From an uncultured Sulfurovum sp. (GTDB taxonomy: Bacteria > Campylobacterota > Campylobacteria > Campylobacterales > Sulfurovaceae): a DNA stretch of 64,000 nt. A program made the translations under genes and the position numbers. Below the pieces are notes generated by a model. It did not search any database, had not been told where the DNA came from, and saw only the letters and a list, made by a program, of their open reading frames with translations. The stretch lies in NCBI GenBank assembly GCA_902727895.1, contig CACVAP010000011.1, forward strand, positions 69,800 to 133,799, given 5' to 3'. This document shows positions 51,749 to 60,747 of the stretch, in pieces; position 1 is the stretch's first letter, and each line of letters begins with the position of its first letter.

Positions 51749-52759
51749 ATGTCCATTACTCTGAATTCTCCTCTTGATATGCACCTTCACCTTAGAGATG
51801 AAGCCATGCTAAACACAGTTGGTCCTCTGACTTCTGATACATTTTCAGGTGCAATTATTATGCCTAACCTTGTACCTCCTGTTACAACTAAAGAGGCTCT
51901 TTTAGCCTATAAAGAACGTATCTTAAAAGCCTGTAATAATGACGCTTTTACTCCTTATATGACACTCTTTTTCCAAGCTACTTATACTAAAGAGTTTTTA
52001 GAATCTGTAAAAGATGAACTTACAGCCATTAAACTCTACCCAGCAGGTATTACTACCAACTCAGAGGGAGGATTAAGTGGTTTTGATGTAGATGAACTAC
52101 GCCCAACCTTAGATGCTATGAGCGAGCTTAACATTCCACTTTGTGTACATGGAGAAACGAATGGTTTTGTCATGGACAGAGAAGCTGAGTTTGTCTCTAT
52201 TTATGAAATGCTCGCAACAAACTTTCCAAAATTAAAAATAATTATGGAACATATTACCACCAAAGAGAGTGTTGAAGCTTTAGATAGATTTGAAAACCTA
52301 TATGCAACCATAACCTTACACCACCTACTCATTACCCTTGATGATGTGGCTGGAGGGATGTTGCAACCTCACCTCTTTTGTAAACCCATTGCTAAACGTC
52401 CAGAAGACAGAGAAGCTTTACAAAAAGTAGCACTTGAAGGTCATCCTAAAGTAATGTTTGGATCAGATTCTGCACCCCATCCACAACATGCAAAAGAAGC
52501 TTGTGGTTGTGCAGCTGGCGTTTTTACAGCACCCATTGCCTTACAAGTTTTAACAGAATTCTTTGTTGAACACTCAAGTGTAGAGAAATTACAAGCATTT
52601 GTTTCAGACAATGCACAGAGTATTTATACTAACATTGAAATTCCAAGTAAGACCATAATCTTAGAAGAAAAGAAATTTAAAGTCCCTAATAAATATGCAG
52701 AGGTTGTACCCATGTTCGCAGGGGAAACACTCAAATACTCTATTGCAGAGATAAAATAA
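51749..52759 (+). CDS. pyrC: Dihydroorotase
   Basis: A 336-residue PyrC (homodimeric type) that cyclises carbamoyl-aspartate to dihydroorotate in pyrimidine synthesis. The zinc-binding DMHLHLRDEAML is at the N-terminus, IKLYPAG holds the carboxylated Lys, and later metal ligands are in CVHGET, MEHITT and FGSDSAPHP. The frame opens at 51710, but MSITLNSPLDMHLH at 51749 matches family length. Confidence 0.94.
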   Translation: MSITLNSPLDMHLHLRDEAMLNTVGPLTSDTFSGAIIMPNLVPPVTTKEALLAYKERILKACNNDAFTPYMTLFFQATYTKEFLESVKDELTAIKLYPAGITTNSEGGLSGFDVDELRPTLDAMSELNIPLCVHGETNGFVMDREAEFVSIYEMLATNFPKLKIIMEHITTKESVEALDRFENLYATITLHHLLITLDDVAGGMLQPHLFCKPIAKRPEDREALQKVALEGHPKVMFGSDSAPHPQHAKEACGCAAGVFTAPIALQVLTEFFVEHSSVEKLQAFVSDNAQSIYTNIEIPSKTIILEEKKFKVPNKYAEVVPMFAGETLKYSIAEIK

Positions 52760-52780
52760 AAAGCTAAGAAAGGCTAGAAA

Positions 52781-53692
52781 ATGATACATGAAAACATCGA
52801 AGGGCTTATTGGAAATACTCCTTTAGTCAAACTAAACAAACTATCAGAACTTACAGGGGCGACCATACTCGGAAAATGTGAGTTTATGAACCCTACCTCT
52901 TCTGTTAAAGACAGAATTGCTATGAACATGATTAATGAAGCTTTAGCTTCTGGTGTCATAGATGAGAACTCAACCATCATTGAACCAACCTCAGGTAACA
53001 CAGGTATTGGTTTGGCTGCTATTTGTGCTGCTAAGTCTTTAAAACTTATTTTAACCATGCCAGAGTCTATGAGTATTGAACGTCGTAAGCTTTTGACACA
53101 CTTAGGTGCTGAGATTGTTCTTACCCCAGCAGCTGAGGGAATGAGTGGTGCTATCAATAGAGCAGCCTCTCTTTCTAAAGAAGTCAATGGTTATGTTTTA
53201 CAACAATTTGACAATCTAAACAACCCTGAGATTCACCGTAAAACAACAGCAATAGAAATTTTAAATGACACAGAAAGTAAAGTTGACTATTTTGTAGCAG
53301 GTGTTGGGACAGGTGGAACGCTTACTGGAACTTCTGAAGTTCTAAAGAAGTCAATACCTTCACTAAGAGCCATTGCCGTTGAACCAGAAAACTCTCCTGT
53401 ATTATCAGGTGGGGCAGGTGGTCCACATAAAATTCAAGGAATTGGTGCTGGTTTTGTTCCAAGTATTTTAAATACAGAAATTTATGATGAAATTATTAAA
53501 ATAGCTGATGAAGAGGCTATTAAGTATGCTCAAAATGTAGCCCTTCAAGAAGGTTTACTCGTAGGAATCTCAGCTGGTGCAAACATCGCTGCTACAGCAG
53601 CAGTTGCAGCTCGTCCAGAAAATAAAGGAAAAGTTTTTGTAACCGTTCTTTGTGATACTGCTGAACGTTACCTTTCAACAGATCTTTTTTAA
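52781..53692 (+). CDS. cysK: Cysteine synthase (O-acetylserine sulfhydrylase)
   Basis: A 303-residue PLP enzyme making cysteine from O-acetylserine and sulfide. The PLP lysine is in NPTSSVKDRIAMNM, the asparagine loop is EPTSGNTGIGLA and the phosphate loop is GVGTGGTLTG. It could also be CysM, but PTSSVKDR and the length favour CysK. 21 nt after pyrC, probably same transcript. Confidence 0.93.
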   Translation: MIHENIEGLIGNTPLVKLNKLSELTGATILGKCEFMNPTSSVKDRIAMNMINEALASGVIDENSTIIEPTSGNTGIGLAAICAAKSLKLILTMPESMSIERRKLLTHLGAEIVLTPAAEGMSGAINRAASLSKEVNGYVLQQFDNLNNPEIHRKTTAIEILNDTESKVDYFVAGVGTGGTLTGTSEVLKKSIPSLRAIAVEPENSPVLSGGAGGPHKIQGIGAGFVPSILNTEIYDEIIKIADEEAIKYAQNVALQEGLLVGISAGANIAATAAVAARPENKGKVFVTVLCDTAERYLSTDLF

Positions 53693-53697
53693 GAAAC

Positions 53698-54288
53698 ATG
53701 AAAAAGGCACTTGCTAAAAGTATGCTCTTTGAAACCATTAAAGTTGAAGATGGAGAAGTCTTCAACTTAGAATGGCACAATAAGCGTTTTAACAAAGGTC
53801 GAACAGAACTTTTTAAAACCTCTTCTACACTAGACCTAATAGAGTATATCACCCCACCCCAAATAGGACTTTACCGTTGCAAGATTATTTATAATAAAGA
53901 AGTTCAATCCGTAGAATATTTTCCCTATGAAGCTAAAAACCTTCAAAGCTTTAAAGTTGTAAATAGTCAAATTGATTATACTTACAAATATACCGATAGG
54001 TCAATACTCCAAGAACTTGCGCAGAAAAATTACGATGAAATAATTATAGAGAAAGATGGTTTTCTAACCGATACAAGTATTGCGAATATTGCTTTTTACG
54101 ATGGTAAAGATTGGTTAACTCCTACCACTCCTCTTTTAGAAGGAACAACCCGAGCAAGACTGATAGATGAAGGCTTTTTAAAGTTAAGTAATATTAAGAA
54201 AGAGAATATAAAAAATTATTCATACTTTTCTTTAATGAATGCTATGATAGGATTTCGTATACAAAAGTCTGTAGCCATACAGATATAA
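53698..54288 (+). CDS. Aminotransferase class IV protein (PabC-like)
   Basis: A 196-residue member of the fold type IV PLP enzymes: FNLEWHNKRFNKGRTELF at the start, DEIIIEKDGFLTDTSIANIAF in the middle with the family Thr/Ser-Asn, and TPLLEGTTRARLIDEG. It is shorter than branched-chain aminotransferases, so an aminodeoxychorismate lyase (4-aminobenzoate for folate) is the best guess. The catalytic Lys is probably in the YTYKYTDR segment. 5 nt after cysK. Confidence 0.82.
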   Translation: MKKALAKSMLFETIKVEDGEVFNLEWHNKRFNKGRTELFKTSSTLDLIEYITPPQIGLYRCKIIYNKEVQSVEYFPYEAKNLQSFKVVNSQIDYTYKYTDRSILQELAQKNYDEIIIEKDGFLTDTSIANIAFYDGKDWLTPTTPLLEGTTRARLIDEGFLKLSNIKKENIKNYSYFSLMNAMIGFRIQKSVAIQI

Positions 54289-54298
54289 GGGAAAACGT

Positions 54299-54760
54299 TT
54301 GTCCATAGAAAAACTACGAAGTTCTACATATCAAGAACTTATGAAAGAACATATTTTAGCAACCATTGAATACTTATTTAATGAGAGTCAAGAATTTGGT
54401 ATTGCTTGTGAAACCTCAACTGTAAATTTTGAACCTAACTTACCAACTGAACTCAGAGAATCTTTACCAGAAGTCACCCTCTTTATGTTAGCAAACTATT
54501 CATTTGAAACAGCAAGTATTGATGCACACTATATTTCATTTGAAGCTGGTTTTGGAGCAGAGAATTTTGGTGCATTGGTACATATACCATTACTTGCAGT
54601 CAAACAAGTTTTTGTAGAAGAATATCCTATACTTATTAACGTTAGTTCAGTAGAAGAAGATAATGGGGAAAAAGAAGAAGTTGTTGAAAAAGAGGCAATT
54701 AACTCGATGGAAGCCTTACTTAACAATCCTGAGAATGCAAAACTGTTAAAAAGAAAATAA
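54299..54760 (+). CDS. SspB-like protein, possible ClpXP adaptor
   Basis: A 153-residue protein; TTG start with AAGGGA upstream. A folded part (1-115) ends with YISFEAGFGAENFGALVHIP and LLAVKQVFVEEYP, which recalls the SspB pattern (strand, FG loop, VPL-AV-I). An acidic linker (EEDNGEKEEVVEKE) then leads to the tip NAKLLKRK, reminiscent of SspB's ClpX-binding tail. The similarity is by architecture and short pattern only, so function is a guess. Downstream of the aminotransferase by 10 nt; ends at a bidirectional terminator. Confidence 0.6.
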   Translation: MSIEKLRSSTYQELMKEHILATIEYLFNESQEFGIACETSTVNFEPNLPTELRESLPEVTLFMLANYSFETASIDAHYISFEAGFGAENFGALVHIPLLAVKQVFVEEYPILINVSSVEEDNGEKEEVVEKEAINSMEALLNNPENAKLLKRK

Positions 54761-54783
54761 AGTTCCTAATAACTAGGAACTTT
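54759..54783. terminator. Bidirectional terminator between the SspB-like gene and LysR gene
   Basis: AAAGTTCCTA (54759-54768) pairs with TAGGAACTTT (54774-54783), loop 5 nt, between convergent genes. Confidence 0.8.
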
Positions 54784-54791
54784 AAAAGAAA

Positions 54792-55700
54792 TTAAGTATC
54801 ACACTTTCCTGCAATTACATAATTTACAACATTGTCAATAAAGACATTGTTTTTATTTTCTTTTGTATACGCAATATAGAATGTTCTTTTCATAGAATAA
54901 CCATAAATTCTAGCTTCAAATAATTCACCACGTCTAACTTCATCTGCAATTGCATATTTAGAAATAACTGAAACAGTTGGTTTCTCAGCATCTGCTTTAG
55001 CACGTTTTACACTTTGTAGTGCTGCTGTACTGTTAGAAACTTCTGAAAGTACATCAAAGCTTTTACAAGAAACACCCAGTTCTTCAAATACTTCAGAAAT
55101 TAATTTTCTAGTATAAGATCCCTCTTCACGACAAATCCATTTATAGTCATATAATTCTTCGGTATTAACTGTCTTAGGTAATGGTGAACTTGAAAAAAGT
55201 ACCAATTCATCATCAAACCATTCTCTGTAAATTAAATCAGAATCCATCACTGGAGACTCAATCAAACCTACATCAAATTTACGGTCTTTAAGTCCTTCGA
55301 CAATTTTTTCGCTCATCTCAATACTTAACGTAACATCATTTCCAATGCTCTCACTAATAGAGTTTAAACACTCTCCAGGAATAACATAAGAACCAATAGT
55401 ATAAGAAGCAGCCAGTCTAAAAGTCATCTCTTTTTTAATAATTTTCAATACGTCTTTTTCAAGTGTAATAATTGACTTCTCTAACTGAGTAACAACCTTA
55501 TAAAGTTCGTCACCTTCTGCTGTTAACTTAATCCCGTTTTTCTTTCGGTCTATAATTTTTGCTTCTAAATAATTTTCAATATATTTAATTTGCTGTGTTA
55601 CAGCTGGTTGTGAGATTCCTAACTTAGCCGATGCTTTAGAAAAACTACGTTCTCTAGCTACCGTCAAAAAAGTCTCCATTTTCACAAAATCTTTTAACAT
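54792..55700 (-). CDS. LysR family transcriptional regulator
   Basis: A 302-residue LysR-type regulator. The N-terminal winged HTH reads FLTVARERSFSKASAKLGIS then QPAVTQQIKYIENYLEAKI; the C-terminal substrate-binding domain (about 90-295) is typical. Ligand and targets unknown. It is divergent from the helicase gene, separated by 200 nt with A+T-rich promoter DNA. Confidence 0.92.
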   Translation of the reverse strand: MLKDFVKMETFLTVARERSFSKASAKLGISQPAVTQQIKYIENYLEAKIIDRKKNGIKLTAEGDELYKVVTQLEKSIITLEKDVLKIIKKEMTFRLAASYTIGSYVIPGECLNSISESIGNDVTLSIEMSEKIVEGLKDRKFDVGLIESPVMDSDLIYREWFDDELVLFSSSPLPKTVNTEELYDYKWICREEGSYTRKLISEVFEELGVSCKSFDVLSEVSNSTAALQSVKRAKADAEKPTVSVISKYAIADEVRRGELFEARIYGYSMKRTFYIAYTKENKNNVFIDNVVNYVIAGKCDT

Positions 55701-55876
55701 TTAAATACCTCATTCGTTTTAATGTATAATTTATTAGAATTATTATATCAGATTATATTTAAACTCCCTATAAGTTATTCAAATATTTTAAAATATTTAT
55801 AAAAGATATTTATATTTCATTTATTTGCATAGTTAGCCGTTATAAAGGCTAGAGGTATTTTTAACCTTAAAGGTGT

Positions 55877-55882
55877 TATAAT
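55877..55882 (+). promoter_or_regulatory. -10 box of the UvrD-type helicase gene
   Basis: TATAAT 18 nt before the ATG at 55901. Confidence 0.5.
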
Positions 55883-55900
55883 AAATTAAAAAGTAATTAA

Positions 55901-57955
55901 ATGCAAGAAGTTATAGAAGCCCTAAATAAAGCACAACAAGAAGCTGTTAGGCACATTGATGGTCCTCTACTTATTTTGGCTGGTGCTGGTTCAGGTAAAA
56001 CAAAAACCCTAACAACCAGACTGGCTTATCTTATTTCCGAAGTTGGTATTGACCCCCTAAATACCTTAACCTTGACCTTTACAAACAAGGCTGCATCAGA
56101 AATGCGTGAACGTGCGTCAAAGCTAGTTCCAGCATATTCTTCCATGCCCCTACTCTGTACTTTTCATAAATTTGGATTACTTTTTTTAAAGTTTAATATT
56201 GAGAAGCTTGGTCGTGCTAATAACTTTGTTATTATTGATACTGATGATAGAAAACGTATCTTAAAACGTATTGCAAAAGAACATTCCATAGATTTAAATA
56301 TCGCTTTTGTCTCTTCTGAAATCTCAAAATATAAGAATACATTATTAACAGCTGATGAGATTTTAAAGAAAGCAGAGCTTCCAGACTATCGAAAAATTGC
56401 TACCATTTACAAAGATTATCAAGCAGAAATCACAGAAAACAACCTAGTAGATTTCGATGATTTACTTATGCTTACCTATCAAATTTTGGAACAAGATGAA
56501 GTTCTTAGAAAAGAAACTTCAAACCGTTACCAATACATTATGGTAGATGAGTACCAAGATACCAATGAACTACAATTTAAACTACTTGAACTCTTATCTT
56601 CAGAACATAACAATCTCTGTGTTGTTGGTGATGATGACCAAAGTATCTACGGTTGGCGTGGGGCAAACATTCGTAATATTTTAGAGTTTTCCGAACGTTT
56701 CAAAGGTACTAAAACTGTTAAATTAGAAACGAATTATCGTTCTACCAGCCCCATTCTTAAAGCTGCTAATGAGCTTATAGAGCATAATTCACAAAGAATT
56801 GGTAAAAAACTGACCTCTTTTAAAGGTGATGGAGACAGTGTAAAGCTATTTCATTCTCTTGATGAGTCACTAGAATCAAAAGGTATTGCTAGGGAGATTA
56901 AAGTTTTATTGGACAGAGGTGTTTCATCTGATGAGATTGCTGTACTTTACCGTATAAATGCACTTTCCCGTTCACTTGAAGAAGGTTTTACAAAAGAAGG
57001 ATTACCGTTTAAACTCTTAGGTGGAATGCGTTTCTACGACCGTGCAGAAATAAAAGACATGATTTCTTATTTTAGAGTCCTCTCAAATCCTAATGATGAC
57101 TTCTCAATAGAGCGTATCATCAATAAACCAAAACGTGCCATTGGAAAAGTAACCGTTGACAAGCTCAAGAAAGCAGCTTTTGACAATCAATGTTCTATTT
57201 TCAAATTCATTAAAGAACATGATCTTGGGACAGTAGTAAGTAAGAAAGCAGCGAATTCACTAAAAGAATTTGTTCAACATATTGAACTACTACAAAGTGA
57301 AATTCACCATTCCCTCCATAACTTCATTGAACTATTTGAAGATACCATTGGTATGAAAAAATACTACGCTGCCATGGTAGATGGAAATGAACGGGTACAA
57401 AATATTGATGAATTTATTGGGTACTTTAGAGAAGCTATTACCAACACTCCAGACTTAGCCTTAGATGTCTTTTTAAATGACATCTCTTTACAATCTGATC
57501 AAGACAACATAGATGAAAATGCCATAACTATTATGAGTATTCACGCATCAAAAGGTTTAGAGTTTGAACACCTTTATGTCATAGGGCTAGAAGAAGAATT
57601 CTTCCCACTATTAGGTGATGGCTGTAATATGGAAGAAGAACGACGTTTAGGATACGTTGCCATTACCCGAGCTAAGTCTGATCTTACGCTTTGTTATGTG
57701 GATTCACGTTTTTACAAGGGTCAAAGAAAACGCATAGATAAAAGTCGTTTTTTAGGTGAAGCAGGACTTATTCAAGGAGAAGCACTTAAGATCTCTAAAG
57801 TAGCAAGTTATAAAATAGGTGACTTAGTTAAACACAAGATTTTTGGTATTGGGCGTGTCCAAGCTGCCAACAAATCAGGTCAAGAATACAAACTAAAAAT
57901 TAACTTTGGTGGAAACAAAAAAGAGATTTTAAGCTCTTTCGTCCAATCGGTATAA
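55901..57955 (+). CDS. UvrD/Rep/PcrA-family DNA helicase
   Basis: A 684-residue superfamily 1A 3'-5' helicase. Motifs seen: Q-motif NKAQQEAVRH, Walker A LAGAGSGKTKTLTTR, Ia LTFTNKAASEM, II MVDEYQDTNELQ, III VGDDDQSIYGWRGAN, IV LETNYRST, V TIMSIHASKGLEF and VI GYVAITRAKSDL. Works in repair and replication restart. Length and the C-terminal Tudor-like segment (YKIGDLVKHKIFGIGRV) resemble PcrA/UvrD; I do not choose between UvrD and Rep. 10 nt before truB. Confidence 0.93.
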   Translation: MQEVIEALNKAQQEAVRHIDGPLLILAGAGSGKTKTLTTRLAYLISEVGIDPLNTLTLTFTNKAASEMRERASKLVPAYSSMPLLCTFHKFGLLFLKFNIEKLGRANNFVIIDTDDRKRILKRIAKEHSIDLNIAFVSSEISKYKNTLLTADEILKKAELPDYRKIATIYKDYQAEITENNLVDFDDLLMLTYQILEQDEVLRKETSNRYQYIMVDEYQDTNELQFKLLELLSSEHNNLCVVGDDDQSIYGWRGANIRNILEFSERFKGTKTVKLETNYRSTSPILKAANELIEHNSQRIGKKLTSFKGDGDSVKLFHSLDESLESKGIAREIKVLLDRGVSSDEIAVLYRINALSRSLEEGFTKEGLPFKLLGGMRFYDRAEIKDMISYFRVLSNPNDDFSIERIINKPKRAIGKVTVDKLKKAAFDNQCSIFKFIKEHDLGTVVSKKAANSLKEFVQHIELLQSEIHHSLHNFIELFEDTIGMKKYYAAMVDGNERVQNIDEFIGYFREAITNTPDLALDVFLNDISLQSDQDNIDENAITIMSIHASKGLEFEHLYVIGLEEEFFPLLGDGCNMEEERRLGYVAITRAKSDLTLCYVDSRFYKGQRKRIDKSRFLGEAGLIQGEALKISKVASYKIGDLVKHKIFGIGRVQAANKSGQEYKLKINFGGNKKEILSSFVQSV

Positions 57956-57965
57956 TAAGGAAATC

Positions 57966-58820
57966 ATGAACCGTTTATTCGTCGTCAACAAACCCATCTT
58001 TCGCTCTTCAAACGGCTACATGGGTTATGTAAAAAGAAAATACAACACCAAAAAAGTGGGCTTTTCAGGAACCCTTGACCCTTTTGCAACAGGTTGTCTC
58101 ATCGTAGCCACAGGTCAATACCCAAAACTTTTTCAATACCTCAAAAAAACACCAAAGTCTTACGCAGCTACTTTATGGCTTGGAGCGAACTCTAAAAGTC
58201 TAGACATTGAAAATGTAGATTCAGTTAAAATAATCGAACCACTAAAAAAAGAACGGATAGAAGAGGCATTAAATAGTCTAAAAGGCGAACTTACCTACTA
58301 TCCACCAAAATTTTCTGCTAAAAAAATCAATGGAAGAAGAGCCTATGATTTAGCTAGAGCTGGTGAAGAAGTTAAACTAAAACAAATCACTTCAAGCATT
58401 CATGAAATTAAACTCATAAACTATAATCACCCTTTTGTACATTTTGAAGCGACTGTTTCTGAGGGAACTTACATTCGTTCTTTAGGTGCTATTATCTCAG
58501 ACAAACTCAATGTAAATGGTACACTTTCAAGTCTAGCACGTCTTAATGAAGGTGCATTTTTTTACGATGATGAAAAAGCACTTGACCCTCTAAAATTTTT
58601 AAAAATTCCTCAAAACATTTATACAGGTGATCCTGAGTTTTTAGAGCTTGGTAAAAAAATTTATTTAGAATATCTTGAGACTAAAGAAGATGGTACTTAT
58701 TGGGTAGAGACAGAAGACTTTTTTTCTGTTATTGAAATACTTGAGGGAGAGATTACTTATAAGTTAAATCGAGTGCATAAGTTGGCTAAAGCCAACCCTA
58801 CAAGTAACAAACATTTATAA
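57966..58820 (+). CDS. truB: tRNA pseudouridine(55) synthase
   Basis: A 284-residue TruB that modifies U55 in tRNA. Catalytic Asp is in GFSGTLDPFATGCLIVA; further motifs are YPPKFSAKKINGRRAYDLAR and VSEGTYIRSLG. 10 nt after the helicase; likely co-transcribed. Confidence 0.95.
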   Translation: MNRLFVVNKPIFRSSNGYMGYVKRKYNTKKVGFSGTLDPFATGCLIVATGQYPKLFQYLKKTPKSYAATLWLGANSKSLDIENVDSVKIIEPLKKERIEEALNSLKGELTYYPPKFSAKKINGRRAYDLARAGEEVKLKQITSSIHEIKLINYNHPFVHFEATVSEGTYIRSLGAIISDKLNVNGTLSSLARLNEGAFFYDDEKALDPLKFLKIPQNIYTGDPEFLELGKKIYLEYLETKEDGTYWVETEDFFSVIEILEGEITYKLNRVHKLAKANPTSNKHL

Positions 58821-58833
58821 AGTTTGAAAGCCG

Positions 58834-58853
58834 TAGGGTCGGCTTCAGCCGAC
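58834..58853. repeat. GTAGGG-headed G+C-rich hairpin after truB
   Basis: GTCGGC (58838-58843) pairs with GCCGAC (58848-58853) over TTCA, preceded by GTAGG (58834-58838). It is a G+C-rich island in an A+T-rich genome, and no T run follows on either strand. Confidence 0.6.
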
Positions 58854-58867
58854 GCAAAAAATAGCTA

Positions 58868-59317
58868 CTAAGATACTGACGCTTTTAACATCCAAATGTC
58901 TTTTTCAAATTTTGCAATATTATCATCTGCAAATGCAATGGTCGTTGTATCATTTAACTCAGATGCAAAGTTAGAGAGTTCTTTAAACTCATATAAAAAG
59001 TGAATATAGTCTGTTTTAATAATTTCTAAAACTTCTTTAGTATCAAATTCAGTTTTATCTGTCTCTTCTATATGTGAATATTCTACAGCTTGTGCCATGG
59101 TTACCAATGGTTTCTGACCCAACTGAAGTACTCTCTCTGCCGTATCATCAAATAGTGTTGCCATAGCAAGATACATCGTTTCAGTCATTGCATGAATTTC
59201 GTAAAATGCCATACCTTTTATGTTCCAATGTAAATTATGTAATTTAATATGCATTACCATTGCATCGGCTTGAATTTGTTTTAGTTTATTAATTGTTTTC
59301 ATATCTACTGTTTCCAT
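58868..59317 (-). CDS. dps: Dps-family ferritin-like protein
   Basis: A 149-residue four-helix protein. The ferroxidase motif is LHNLHWNIKGMAFYEIHAMTE, holding conserved H, H and E, with later DDTAERVLQLGQKP. Dps proteins form dodecamers that oxidise and store iron and shield DNA under oxidative stress. Stand-alone gene, convergent with truB. Confidence 0.92.
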   Translation of the reverse strand: METVDMKTINKLKQIQADAMVMHIKLHNLHWNIKGMAFYEIHAMTETMYLAMATLFDDTAERVLQLGQKPLVTMAQAVEYSHIEETDKTEFDTKEVLEIIKTDYIHFLYEFKELSNFASELNDTTTIAFADDNIAKFEKDIWMLKASVS

Positions 59318-59493
59318 GTAATTATCCTATTTAAAAATTTATTGATAAGGTTATTTTAACATAAAGCTTTAACAGTTAATAGTATTAATAAGACAATTCA
59401 TAATGAAACTAAGTATTGTTTTATGAAAAAAGCATTATTTTATGTAAAATAATATGGATATTTTTCAACAAAAAAATGAAAGAAAATAATAAA

Positions 59494-60252
59494 ATGACCC
59501 AAAAAGCCCACGCAAAAATAAACACTTTCCTAAAAATAACAGGACACCAAAATGGTTACCATACCCTACTCTCACGTTTTGTGAAAGTCCCAAACCTTTA
59601 CGATGTAATCTCTTTTATACCCCAAGAGTGTAAAAGCTTCACCATAGAAGGATGTGGCGATGTACCTGTAGAGGTTAATACTATTTATAAATCTTTTGTA
59701 GCCATGCAAAACGAACTAACTATATATACAGACTTTTTTAAACATCATAAAGTAGTCGTAAAAAAGAACATTCCCTCAGGTGCTGGTCTTGGTGGTGGTT
59801 CTTCTGATGCTGCTGCTTTTATGCGTTTGTTTAATGAAGTTTGTAAACTGAACATCGACACCCCTACTCTGGCAAAAATAGGTTCAAGCGTTGGAGCAGA
59901 TATTCCATTTTTTGTTTATGACTATGACGCTGCGAATGTTTCAGGTTTTGGTGAAGTTGTTGAAAAGTTTGAAGATGAGAGTTTTGAAATAGAACTCTAT
60001 ACACCCAATATTCATTGTGATACAGCTTTGGTTTATAAAACTTTCAAACGTGAGTTGTTCGATAAAATCGAACCTACTGATTTTGATGGTTGGGAAAACC
60101 TATCTTCTAAAGAAGTCTTAAACTCAGTCGATGCTATTATGGCTAATGACTTGTATAAAGCTTCACTCATTGCCTACCCTAAACTAAAAGAAGAACAACC
60201 CAAAGGCTGGTATTTTTCAGGCTCGGGTAGCACTTTTTTTAGGATTAAGTAG
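59494..60252 (+). CDS. ispE: 4-diphosphocytidyl-2-C-methyl-D-erythritol kinase
   Basis: A 252-residue GHMP kinase in the methylerythritol phosphate pathway of isoprenoid synthesis. N-terminal KAHAKINTFLKITG, phosphate loop PSGAGLGGGSSDAAAFM and C-terminal FSGSGSTFFRIK fit. The frame is open from 59416; I use ATG 59494 because IspE starts only a few residues before AKIN; ATG 59476 is an alternative. 26 nt before the NfeD-like gene. Confidence 0.92.
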   Translation: MTQKAHAKINTFLKITGHQNGYHTLLSRFVKVPNLYDVISFIPQECKSFTIEGCGDVPVEVNTIYKSFVAMQNELTIYTDFFKHHKVVVKKNIPSGAGLGGGSSDAAAFMRLFNEVCKLNIDTPTLAKIGSSVGADIPFFVYDYDAANVSGFGEVVEKFEDESFEIELYTPNIHCDTALVYKTFKRELFDKIEPTDFDGWENLSSKEVLNSVDAIMANDLYKASLIAYPKLKEEQPKGWYFSGSGSTFFRIK

Positions 60253-60278
60253 TATAATAACTGATATAGGAGCATAAT

Positions 60279-60731
60279 ATGTTAGAACTTTTATCAACAG
60301 ATTTACTTTGGTGGCATTGGATTGCTTTTGGACTTATTTTAGTGACACTTGAAATCTTTATTGGTACTTTTATGTTATTAGGACTGGGAGTTGCAGCCAT
60401 GCTTGTAGGGGCTACTGACAACCTTTTTAAAACTTCTATAGAAACAGAGCTAACATTATGGTTAATTCTTTCTTTACTCTCTATTCTCTTATGGTTCAAA
60501 TACTTAAAAAACCCACGAGTAGAAACTACTGGACAATCTAATTACACACTAGAAACTTTAGGAACAGTAGAAGAAGCTATTTCAGCCAATGCTAGAGGTA
60601 AGGTGAAGTTTGATGCACCTGTTCTTGGAAATACCACATGGTTTGCAACTTCAAAAGAAGACATAGCTATTAATAGCCGTGTTAAAATCATCGAAATTAA
60701 AGGTCAACTCATCGAAGTTGCCAATATATAA
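60279..60731 (+). CDS. NfeD-like membrane protein
   Basis: A 150-residue protein with three hydrophobic helices (WHWIAFGLILVTLEIFIG, MLLGLGVAAMLVGAT, LTLWLILSLLSILLW) and a C-terminal OB-fold domain (LGTVEEAISANARGKVKFDA, then SRVKIIEIKGQLIEVANI). NfeD proteins accompany SPFH proteins, as here (next gene 16 nt on). They help organise membrane microdomains or protein quality control. Downstream of ispE. Confidence 0.88.
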   Translation: MLELLSTDLLWWHWIAFGLILVTLEIFIGTFMLLGLGVAAMLVGATDNLFKTSIETELTLWLILSLLSILLWFKYLKNPRVETTGQSNYTLETLGTVEEAISANARGKVKFDAPVLGNTTWFATSKEDIAINSRVKIIEIKGQLIEVANI

Positions 60732-60747
60732 AATAAAAGGATAAATA

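Noticed and set aside
51732-51751. Two TTACAT-like boxes 11 bp apart before pyrC
   Set aside because: They lack the TAGTG core of the regulator box and overlap the pyrC start codon; A+T-rich chance match.
52774-53187. 137-codon minus-strand frame
   Set aside because: Antisense to cysK.
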